Source of the DNA: Apoderus coryli
Lineage: Eukaryota > Arthropoda > Insecta > Coleoptera > Attelabidae
DNA: 64,000 nucleotides
Reading direction: 5' to 3'
NCBI GenBank assembly: GCA_911728435.2
Contig: OU452217.1
Span: 930,001-994,000 of the forward strand
Both the position numbers and the translations under genes were made by a program. Below are positions 12,851 through 23,806 of the stretch, in pieces (position 1 is the first letter of the stretch; each line of letters opens with the position of its first letter). The notes under the pieces were generated by a model. The model saw nothing but the letters and a program-made list of their open reading frames with translations. It had not been told where the DNA came from and searched no databases.

Positions 12851-15540
12851 AAAAAGTAAAGTTTCTACAAAATAGCTGTTTTCTCTCTAAGAATTTAAAA
12901 CTAAATTTTATTAGGAAAAAGAAATTAGAATAAGCATAAAAAAAGCAATTTAGAACGAATTGGAGCGTTTAGTTCAGAAATTGTGTTATTTAGATTTAAA
13001 AAGTAAAGTTTCTAACAAAAAGCTGTTTTCTCTTTTAGAATTTAAAACTAAATTTTATTAGTTAAAAGAATTTAGAATAAGCATAAAAAAGCAATTTAGA
13101 ACGAATTGGAGCGTTTAGTTAAGAAATGGTGTTATTTATATTTAAAAAGTAAAGTGTCTACCAAAAAACTGTTTTCTCTGTAAGAATTTAAAACTAAATG
13201 CGTTAGTAAAAAGAAGATAAAATAAGCACAACAAAAAAAAAAACAATTTAGAACGATTTAGAGTATTTAGTTAAGAAATTGTGTTATTTAGATTTAAAAA
13301 GTAAAGTTTCTATCAAAAAGCTGTTTACTCTCTAAGAATTTAAAACTAAATTTTATTAGGAAAAAGAAATTAGAATAAGCATAAAAAAGCAATTAGAACG
13401 AATTAGAGCGTTTAGTTAAGAAATTGTGTTATTTATATTTAAAAAGTAAAGTGTCTACCAAAAAGCTGTTTTCTCTCTAAGAATTTAAAACTAAATTTGT
13501 TAGTAGAAAGAAATATGATAAAGCATAAAAAAGCAATTTAGAACGATTTAGAGCGTTTATTTAAAAAATTGTTTTATTTATATTTAAAAAGTAAAGTTTC
13601 TATCAAAAAGCTGTTTACTCTCTAAGAATTTAAAACTAAATTTTATTAGGAAAAAGAAATTACAATAAGCATAAAAAAGCAATTAGAACGAATTAGAGCG
13701 TTTAGTTAAGAAATTGTGTTATTTATATTTAAAAAGTAAAGTGTCTACCAAAAAGCTGTTTTCTCTCTAAGAATTTAAAACTAAATTTGTTAGTAAAAAG
13801 AAATTAGAATAAGTATAAAAAAGCAATTTAGAACGATTTAGAGCGTTTAGTTAAGAAATTGTGTTATTTAGATTTAAAAAGTAAAGTTTCTATCAAAAAG
13901 CTGTTTACTCTCTAAGAATTTAAAACTAAATTTTATTAGGAAAAAGAAATTAGAATAAAAATAAAAAAGCAATTTAGAACGAATTAGAGCGTTTAGTTAA
14001 GAAATAGTGTTATTTATATTTAAAAAGTAAAGTGGCTACCAAAAAACTGTTTTCTCTGTAAGAATTTAAAACTAAATGCGTTAGTAAAAAGAAGATAGAA
14101 TAAGCATAAAAAAGCAATTTAGAACGATTTAGAGCGTTTAGTTAAGAAATTGTGTTATTTAGATTTAAAAAGTAAAGTTTCTATCAAAAAGCTGTTTACT
14201 CTCTAAGAATTTAAAACTAAATTTTATTAGTAAAAAGAAATTAAATAAGCATAAAAAAGCAATTTAGAACGAATTAGAGCGTTTAGATCAGAAATTGTGT
14301 TATTTAGATTTAAAAAGTAAAGTGTCTACCAAAAAGCTGTTTTCTCTCTAAGAATTTTAAACTAAATTTGTTAGTAAAAAGAAATTAGAATAAGCATAAA
14401 AAAGCAATTTAGAACGATTTAGAGCGTTTATTTAAAAAATTGTGTTATTTAGATTTAAAAAGTAAAGTTTCTACCAAAAAGCTGTTTTCTCTCTAAGAAT
14501 TTAAAACTAAATTTTACTAGGAAAAAGAAATTAGAATAAAAATAAAAAAGCAATTTAGAACGAATTAGAGCGTTTAGTTAAGAAATGGTGTTATTTATAT
14601 TTAAGAAGTAAAGTGGCTACCAAAAAACTGTTTTCTCTGTAAGAATTTAAAACTAATTGCGTTAGTAAAAAGAAGATAGAATAAGCATAAAAAAGCAATT
14701 TAGAACGATTTAGAGCGTTTAGTTAAGAAATTGTGTTATTTAGATTTAAAAAGTAAAGTTTCTATCAAAAAGCTGTTTACTCTCTAAGAATTTAAAACTA
14801 AATTTTATTAGGAAAAAGAAATTACAATAAGCATAAAAAAGCAATTGGAACGAATTAGAGCGTTTAGTTAAGAAATTGTGTTATTTATATTTAAAAAGTA
14901 AAGTGTCTACCAAAAAGCTGTTTTCTCTCTAAGAATGTAAAACTAAATTTGTTAGTAAAAAGAAATATGATAAAGCATAAAAAAGCAATTTAGAACGATT
15001 TAGAGCGTTTATTTATAAAATTGTGTTATTTAGATTTAAAAAGTAAAGTTTCTATCAAAAAGCTGTTTACTCTCTAAGAATTTAAAACTAAATTTTATTA
15101 GGAAAAAGAAATTAGAATAAGCATAAAAAAGCAATTAGAACGAATTAGAGCGTTTAGTTAAGAAATTGTGTTATTTATATTTAAAAAGTAAAGTGTCTAC
15201 CAAAAAGCTGTTTTCTCTCTTAGAATTTAAAACTAAATGCGTTAGTAAAAAGAAGATAGAATAAGCATAAAAAAGCAATTTAGAACGATTTAGAGCGTTT
15301 AGTTAAGAAATTGTGTTATTTAGATTTAAAAAGTAAAGTTTCTATCAAAAAGCTGTTTACTCTCTAAGAATTTAAAACTAAATTTTATTAGTAAAAAGAA
15401 ATTCGAATAAGCATAAAAAAGCAATTTAGAACTATTTAAAGCGTTCATTTAAAAATTTGTGTTATTTATATTTAAAAAGTAAAGTGTCTACCAAAAAGCT
15501 GTTTTCTCTCTAAGAATTTAAAACTAAATTTGTTAGTAAA

Positions 15541-16559
15541 ATGGAATTAGAATAAACATGAAAAAGCAATTTAGAACGATTTAGAGCGTTTATTTAAAAA
15601 ATTGTGTTATTTAGATTTAAAAAGTAAAGTTTCTACAAAAAAGCTGTTTTCTCTCTAAGAATTTAAAACTAAATTTTATTAGGAAAAAGAAATTAGAATA
15701 AGCATAAAAAAAGCAATTTAGAACGAGTTAGAGCGTTTAGTTCAGAAATTGTGTTATTTAGATTTAAAAAGTAAAGTTTCTAACAAAAAGCTGTTTTCTC
15801 TTTTAGAATTTAAAACTAAATTTTATTAATTAAAAGAAATTAGAATAACATTAAAAAGCAATTTAGAACGAATTAGAGCATTTAGTTAAGAAATGGTGTT
15901 ATTTATATTTAAAAAGTAAAGTGTCTACCAAAAAACTGTTTTCTCTCTAAGAATTTAAAACTGAATGTGTTAGTAAAAAGAAGATAGAATAAGCATAAAA
16001 AAGCAATTTAGAACGATTTAGAGCGTTTAGTTAAGAAATTGTGTTATTTAGATTTAAAAATTAAAGTGTCTACCAAAAAGCTGTTTTCTCTCTAAGAATT
16101 GAAAACTAAATTTTATTAGGAAAAAGAAATTAGAATAAGCATAAAAAAGCAATTTAGAACGAATTAGAGCGTTTAGTTAAAAAATTGTGTTATTTAGATT
16201 TAAAAAGTAAAGTGTCTACCAAAAAGCTGTTTTCTCTCTAAGAATTTAAAACTAAATTTGTTATTAAAAAGAAATTAGAATAAGCATAAAAAAGCAATTT
16301 AGAACGATTTAGAGCGCTTATTTAAAAAATTGTGTTATTTATATTTAAAAAGTAGTGTCTACCAAAAAGCTTTTTTTTTCTCTAAGAATTTAAAACTAAA
16401 TGCGTTAGTAAAAAGAAGATAGAATAAGCATAAAAAAGCAATTTAGAACGATTAAGAGCGTTTAGTTAAGAAATTGTGTTATTTAGATTTAAAAAGTAAA
16501 GTGTCTACCAAAAAGATGTTTTTTCTCTAAGAATTTAAAACTAAATTTTATTAGTAAAA
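15541..16559 (+). repeat. Start of second 30-mer-type HOR copy
   Basis: Seven monomers begin at an M marker and follow the order of 11175-12190, including a HindIII monomer at 16368. They match 50702 onward in the second large copy at first (offset 35161), then 52011 onward (offset 36470) after the 9-monomer duplication there. Small differences from other copies include aataacattaaa near 15846, which lacks the usual g of aataagcat, and gagcatttag, where the second CpG is lost. Confidence 0.8.
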
Positions 16560-16729
16560 AGAAATTAGAATGAGCACAAAAAAGCAATTTAGAAGGAATT
16601 AGAGCGTTTAGTTAAGAAATTGTGTTATTTATATTTAAAAAGTAAAGTGTACCAAAAAGCTGTTTTCTCTCTAAGAATTTAAAACTAAATTTGTTAGTAA
16701 AAAGAAATATGAATAAGCATAAAAAAGCA

Positions 16730-17311
16730 ATTTAGAACGATTTAGAGCGTTTATTTAAAAAATTGTGTTATTTATATTTAAAAAGTAAAGTGTCTACCAA
16801 AAAGCTGTTTTCTCTCTAAGAATTTAAAACTAAATTTGTTAGTAAAAAGGAATTAGAATAAGCATGAAAAAGCAATTTAGAACGATTTAGAGCGTTTATT
16901 TAAAAAATTGTGTTATTTAGATTTAAAAAGTAAAGTTTCTACCAAAAAGCTGTTTTCTCTCTAAGAATTTAAAACTAAATTTTATTAGGAAAAAGAAATT
17001 AGAATAAAAATAAAAAAGCAATTTAGAACGATTTAGAGCGTTTATTTAAAAAATTGTGTTATTTATATTTAAAAAGTAAAGTGTCTACCAAAAAGCTGTT
17101 TTCTCTCTAAGAATTTAAAACTAAATTTGTTAGTAAAAAGGAATTAGAATAAGCATGAAAAAGCAATTTAGAACGATTTAGAGCGTTTATTTAAAAAATT
17201 GTGTTATTTAGATTTAAAAAGTAAAGTTTCTACCAAAAAGCTGTTTTCTCTCTAAGAATTTAAAACTAAATTTTATTAGGAAAAAGAAATTAGAATAAGC
17301 ATAAAAAAAGC
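16730..17311 (+). repeat. 2-monomer local tandem duplication (2 x 291 bp)
   Basis: A pair of monomers, one with aaaaaggaattag and the next with gtttctacc, occurs at 16730-17020 and again at 17021-17311. The aagg marker positions are 16847 and 17138, exactly 291 bp apart. Neither the 12.4-12.7 kb copy nor the 20.5-20.8 kb copy has this extra pair, so the gain appears specific to this place. Confidence 0.8.
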
Positions 17312-20131
17312 AATTTAGAACGATTTAGAGCGTTTAGTTCAGAAATTGTGTTATTTAGATTTAAAAAGTAAAGTTTCTAACAAAAATCTGTTTTCTCTTT
17401 TAGAATGTAAAACTAAATTTATTAGTAAAAAGAAATTAGAATAAGCATAAAAAAGCAATTTAGAACGAATTAGAGCGTTTATTTAAAAAATTGTGTTATT
17501 TAGATCTAAAAAGTAAAGTTTCTACAAAATAGCTGTTTTCTCTCTAAGAATTTAAAACTAAATTTTATAAGGAAAAAGAAATTAGAATAAGCATAAAAAA
17601 GCAATTTAGAACGAATTAGAGCGTTTAGTTCAGAAATTGTGTTATTTAGATTTAAAAAGTAAAGTTTCTAACAAAAAGCTGTTTTCTCTTTTAGAATTTA
17701 AAACTAAATTTTATTAGTTAAAAGAATTTAGAATAAGCATAAAAAAGCAATTTAGAACGAATTGGAGCGTTTAGTTAAGAAATGGTGTTATTTATATTTA
17801 AAAAGTAAAGTGTCTACCAAAAAACTGTTTTCTCTGTAAGAATTTAAAACTAAATGCGTTAGTAAAAAGAAGATAAAATAAGCACAACAAAAAAAAACAA
17901 TTTAGAACGATTTAGAGCATTTAGTTTAGAAAATGTGTTATTTAGATTTAAAAAGTAAAGTTTCTATCAAAAAGCTGTTTACTCTCTAAGAATTTAAAAC
18001 TAAATTTTATTAGGAAAAAGAAATTAGAATAAGCATAAAAAAGCAATTAGAACGAATTAGAGCGTTTAGTTAAGAAATTGTGTTATTTATATTTAAAAAG
18101 TAAAGTGTCTACCAAAAAGCTGTTTTCTCTCTAAGAATTTAAAACTAAATTTGTTAGTAGAAAGAAATATGATAAAGCATAAAAAAGCAATTTAGAACGA
18201 TTTAGAGCGTTTATTTAAAAAATTGTTTTATTTATATTTAAAAAGTAAAGTGTCCACCAAAAAGCTGTTTTCTCTTTTAAAATTTAAAACTAAATTTTAT
18301 TAGTAAAAAGAAATTAAATAAGCATAAAAAAGCAATTTAGAACGAATTAGAGCGTTTAGTTCAGAAATTGTGTTATTTAGATTTAAAAAGTAAAGTGTCT
18401 ACCAAAAAGCTGTTTTCTCTCTAAGAATTTAAAACTAAATTTGTTAGTAAAAAGAAATTAGAATAAGCATAAAAAAGCAATTTAGAACGATTTAGAGCGT
18501 TTATTTAAAAAATTGTGTTATTTAGATTTAAAAAGTAAAGTTTCTACCAAAAAGCTGTTTTCTCTCTAAGAATTTAAAACTAAATTTTATTAGGAAAAAG
18601 AAATTAGAATAAAAATAAAAAAGCAATTTAGAACGAATTAGAGCGTTTAGTTAAGAAATGGTGTTATTTATATTTAAAAAGTAAAGTGGCTACCAAAAAA
18701 CTGTTTTCTCTGTAAGAATTTAAAACTAAATGCGTTAGTAAAAAAAAGATAGAATAAGCATAAAAAAGCAATTTAGAACGATTTAGAGCGTTTAGTTAAG
18801 AAATTGTGTTATTTAGATTTAAAAAGTAAAGTTTCTATCAAAAAGCTGTTTACTCTCTAAGAATTTAAAACTAAATTTTATTAGGAAAAAGAAATTACAA
18901 TAAGCATAAAAAAGCAATTAGAACGAATTAGAGCGTTTAGTTAAGAAATTGTGTTATTTATATTTAAAAAGTAAAGTGTCTACCAAAAAGCTGTTTTCTC
19001 TCTAAGAATGTAAAACTAAATTTGTTAGTAAAAAGAAATATGATAAAGCATAAAAAAGCAATTTAGAACGATTTAGAGCGTTTATTTATAAAATTGTGTT
19101 ATTTAGATTTAAAAAGTAAAGTTTCTATCAAAAAGCTGTTTACTCTCTAAGAATTTAAAACTAAATTTTATTAGGAAAAAGAAATTAGAATAAGCATAAA
19201 AAAGCAATTAGAACGAATTAGAGCGTTTAGTTAAGAAATTGTGTTATTTATATTTAAAAAGTAAAGTGTCTACCAAAAAGCTGTTTTCTCTCTTAGAATT
19301 TAAAACTAAATTTGTTAGTAAAAAGAAATATGATAAAGCATAAAAAAGCAATTTAGAACGATTTAGAGCGTTTATTTAAAAAATTGTTTTATTTATATTT
19401 AAAAAGTAAAGTGTCTACCAAAAAGCTGTTTTCTCTTTTAAAATTTAAAACTAAATTTTATTAGTAAAAAGAAATTAAATAAGCATAAAAAAGCAATTTA
19501 GAACGAATTAGAGCGTTTAGTTCAGAAATTGTGTTATTTAGATTTAAAAAGTAAAGTGTCTACCAAAAAGCTGTTTTCTCTCTAAGAATTTAAAACTAAA
19601 TTTGTTAGTAAAAAGAAATTAGAATAAGCATAAAAAAGCAATTTAGAACGATTTAGAGCGTTTATTTAAAAAATTGTGTTATTTAGATTTAAAAAGTAAA
19701 GTTTCTACCAAAAAGCTGTTTTCTCTCTAAGAATTTAAAACTAAATTTTATTAGGAAAAAGAAATTAGAATAAAAATAAAAAAGCAATTTAGAACGAATT
19801 AGAGCGTTTAGTTAAGAAATTGGGTTATTTATATTTAAAAAGTAAAGTGTCTACCAAAAAGCTGTTTTCTCTCTAAGAATTTAAAACTAAATTTGTAAGT
19901 AAAAATAAATTAGAATAAGCATAAAAAAGCAGTTTAGAACGATTTAGAGCGTTTAGTTAAGAAATGGTGTTATTTATATTTAAAAAGTAAAGTGGCTACC
20001 AAAAAACTGTTTTCTCTGTAAGAATTTAAAACAAAATGCGTTAGTAAAAAGAAGATAGAATAAGCATAAAAAAGCAATTTAGAACGATTTAGAGCGTTTA
20101 GTTAAGAAATTGTGTTATTTATATTTAAAAA

Positions 20132-20139
20132 GTAAACTG
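20132..20139 (+). other. 15-bp deletion monomer, first of four
   Basis: Here gtaaa runs directly into ctgttttctctg, without the intervening gtgtctacc plus six A. The monomer is shortened by 15 bp. The same junction is at 23608, 26063 and 56312. The shared breakpoint means one event, spread by HOR duplication. Confidence 0.88.
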
Positions 20140-20330
20140 TTTTCTCTGTAAGAATTTAAAACTAAATGCGTTAGTAAAAAAAAAGATAGAATAAGCATAA
20201 AAAAACAATTTAGAACGATTTAGAGCATTTAGTTAAGAAATTGTGTTATTTAGATTTAAAAAGTAAAGTTTCTATCAAAAAGCTGTTTACTCTCTAAGAA
20301 TTTAAAACTAAATTTTATTAGTAAAAAGAA

Positions 20331-23300
20331 ATTAGAATGAGCACAAAAAAGCAATTTAGAAGGAATTAGAGCGTTTAGTTAAGAAATTGTGTTATTTATA
20401 TTTAAAAAGTAAAGTGTACCAAAAAGCTGTTTTCTCTCTAAGAATTTAAAACTAAATTTGTTAGTAAAAAGAAATATGAATAAGCATAAAAAAGCAATTT
20501 AGAACGATTTAGAGCGTTTATTTAAAAAATTGTGTTATTTATATTTAAAAAGTAAAGTGTCTACCAAAAAGCTGTTTTCTCTCTAAGAATTTAAAACTAA
20601 ATTTGTTAGTAAAAAGGAATTAGAATAAGCATGAAAAAGCAATTTAGAACGATTTAGAGCGTTTATTTAAAAAATTGTGTTATTTAGATTTAAAAAGTAA
20701 AGTTTCTACAAAATAGCTGTTTTCTCTCTAAGAATTTAAAACTAAATTTTATTAGGAAAAAGAAATTAGAATAAGCATAAAAAAAGCAATTTAGACCGAT
20801 TTAGAGCGTTTAGTTCAGAAATTGTGTTATTTAGATTTAAAAAGTAAAGTTTCTAACAAAAATCTGTTTTCTCTTTTAGAATGTAAAACTAAATTTATTA
20901 GTAAAAAGAAATTAGAATAAGCATAAAAAAGCAATTTAGAACGAATTAGAGCGTTTATTTAAAAAATTGTGTTATTTAGATCTAAAAAGTAAAGTTTCTA
21001 CAAAATAGCTGTTTTCTCTCTAAGAATTTAAAACTAAATTTTATTAGGAAAAAGAAATTAGAATAAGCATAAAAAAGCAATTTAGAACGAATTAGAGCGT
21101 TTAGTTCAGAAATTGTGTTATTTAGATTTAAAAAGTAAAGTTTCTAACAAAAAGCTGTTTTCTCTTTTAGAATTTAAAACTAAATTTTATTAGTTAAAAG
21201 AATTTAGAATAAGCATAAAAAAGCAATTTAGAACGAATTGGAGCGTTTAGTTAAGAAATGGTGTTATTTATATTTAAAAAGTAAAGTGTCTACCAAAAAA
21301 CTGTTTTCTCTGTAAGAATTTAAAACTAAATGCGTTAGTAAAAAGAAGATAAAATAAGCACAACAAAAAAAAACAATTTAGAACGATTTAGAGCATTTAG
21401 TTAAGAAATTGTGTTATTTAGATTTAAAAAGTAAAGTTTCTATCAAAAAGCTGTTTACTCTCTAAGAACTTAAAACTAAATTTTATTAGGAAAAAAAAAT
21501 TAGAATAAGCATAAAAAAGCAATTAGAACGAATTAGAGCGTTTAGTTAAGAAATTGTGTTATTTATATTTAAAAAGTAAAGTGTCTACCAAAAAGCTGTT
21601 TTCTCTCTAAGAATTTAAAACTAAATTTGTTAGTAGAAAGAAATATGATAAAGCATAAAAAAGCAATTTAGAACGATTTAGAGCGTTTATTTAAAAAATT
21701 GTTTTATTTATATTTAAAAAGTAAAGTGTCCACCAAAAAGCTGTTTTCTCTTTTAAAATTTAAAACTAAATTTTATTAGTAAAAAGAAATTAAATAAGCA
21801 TAAAAAAGCAATTTAGAACGAATTAGAGCGTTTAGTTCAGAAATTGTGTTATTTAGATTTAAAAAGTAAAGTGTCTACCAAAAAGCTGTTTTCTCTCTAA
21901 GAATTTAAAACTAAATTTGTTAGTAAAAAGAAATTAGAATAAGCATAAAAAAGCAATTTAGAACGATTTAGAGCGTTTATTTAAAAAATTGTGTTATTTA
22001 GATTTAAAAAGTAAAGTTTCTACCAAAAAGCTGTTTTCTCTCTAAGAATTTAAAACTAAATTTTATTAGGAAAAAGAAATTAGAATAAAAATAAAAAAGC
22101 AATTTAGAACGAATTAGAGCGTTTAGTTAAGAAATGGTGTTATTTATATTTAAAAAGTAAAGTGGCTACCAAAAAACTGTTTTCTCTGTAAGAATTTAAA
22201 ACTAAATGCGTTAGTAAAAAAAAGATAGAATAAGCATAAAAAAGCAATTTAGAACGATTTAGAGCGTTTAGTTAAGAAATTGTGTTATTTAGATTTAAAA
22301 AGTAAAGTTTCTATCAAAAAGCTGTTTACTCTCTAAGAATTTAAAACTAAATTTTATTAGGAAAAAGAAATTACAATAAGCATAAAAAAGCAATTAGAAC
22401 GAATTAGAGCGTTTAGTTAAGAAATTGTGTTATTTATATTTAAAAAGTAAAGTGTCTACCAAAAAGCTGTTTTCTCTCTAAGAATGTAAAACTAAATTTG
22501 TTAGTAAAAAGAAATATGATAAAGCATAAAAAAGCAATTTAGAACGATTTAGAGCGTTTATTTATAAAATTGTGTTATTTAGATTTAAAAAGTAAAGTTT
22601 CTATCAAAAAGCTGTTTACTCTCTAAGAATTTAAAACTAAATTTTATTAGGAAAAAGAAATTAGAATAAGCATAAAAAAGCAATTAGAACGAATTAGAGC
22701 GTTTAGTTAAGAAATTGTGTTATTTATATTTAAAAAGTAAAGTGTCTACCAAAAAGCTGTTTTCTCTCTTAGAATTTAAAACTAAATTTGTTAGTAAAAA
22801 GAAATATGATAAAGCATAAAAAAGCAATTTAGAACGATTTAGAGCGTTTATTTAAAAAATTGTTTTATTTATATTTAAAAAGTAAAGGGTCTACCAAAAA
22901 GCTGTTTTCTCTTTTAAAATTTAAAACTAAATTTTATTAGTAAAAAGAAATTAAATAAGCATAAAAAAGCAATTTAGAACGAATTAGAGCGTTTAGTTCA
23001 GAAATTGTGTTATTTAGATTTAAAAAGTAAAGTGTCTACCAAAAAGCTGTTTCCTCTCTAAGAATTTAAAACTAAATTTGTTAGTAAAAAGAAATTAGAA
23101 TAAGCATAAAAAAGCAATTTAGAACGATTTAGAGCGTTTATTTAAAAAATTGTGTTATTTAGATTTAAAAAGTAAAGTTTCTACCAAAAAGCTGTTTTCT
23201 CTCTAAGAATTTAAAACTAAATTTTATTAGGAAAAAGAAATTAGAATAAAAATAAAAAAGCAATTTAGAACGAATTAGAGCGTTTAGTTAAGAAATTGGG

Positions 23301-23806
23301 TTATTTATATTTAAAAAGTAAAGTGTCTACCAAAAAGCTGTTTTCTCTCTAAGAATTTAAAACTAAATTTGTAAGTAAAAATAAATTAGAATAAGCATAA
23401 AAAAGCAGTTTAGAACGATTTAGAGCGTTTAGTTAAGAAATAGTGTTATTTATATTTAAAAAGTAAAGTGGCTACCAAAAAACTGTTTTCTCTGTAAGAA
23501 TTTAAAACAAAATGCGTTAGTAAAAAGAAGATAGAATAAGCATAAAAAAGCAATTTAGAACGATTTAGAGCGTTTAGTTAAGAAATTGTGTTATTTATAT
23601 TTAAAAAGTAAACTGTTTTCTCTGTAAGAATTTAAAACTAAATGCGTTAGTAAAAAAAAGATAGAATAAGCATAAAAAAACAATTTAGAACGATTTAGAG
23701 CATTTAGTTAAGAAATTGTGTTATTTAGATTTAAAAAGTAAAGTTTCTATCAAAAAGCTGTTTACTCTCTAAGAATTTAAAACTAAATTTTATTAGGAAA
23801 AAGAAA
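20331..23806 (+). repeat. 24-monomer HOR, copy 2 of the tandem pair
   Basis: It repeats the preceding block without the 2-monomer insertion. It has a better match in the second large copy than copy 1 does: 20979 to 53682, 22887 (private aaagggtctacc) to 55591 and 23608 to 56312, all at offset 32703-32704. The private aaaggg variant is absent from copy 1 at about 19411, which reads aaagtgtct. So copy 2 is likely the orthologous segment and copy 1 a local extra. Confidence 0.8.

Larger units (their letters stand above)
11175..15540 (+). repeat. 30-monomer HOR, first copy
   Basis: Between M markers at 11175 and 15541 lie 4366 bp, 30 monomers. The same interval occurs as 46337-50701 (4365 bp), with shared private variants such as gcaattcag at 12361 and 47524. 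It contains a HindIII monomer (12001), a BglII monomer (12846) and an A-run monomer with the longest run seen, 11 A, near 13233. The block that follows from 15541 repeats much of the same monomer order, so the 30-mer is tandem at least in part. Its BglII monomer recurs at 17503, 4657 bp on (30 monomers plus a 2-monomer insertion). Confidence 0.85.
16560..20330 (+). repeat. 26-monomer HOR, copy 1 of a tandem pair
   Basis: The motif tgagcac at 16571 returns at 20338 (3767 bp, 26 monomers). After the internal 2-monomer insertion the spacing to the next copy is 3476 bp (24 monomers), fixed by BglII monomers at 17503 and 20979 and by the 15-bp-deletion monomers at 20132 and 23608. At about 20330 a monomer of the gtttactctc type continues directly into the tgagcac phase of the next copy, which marks the junction. 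Confidence 0.82.
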
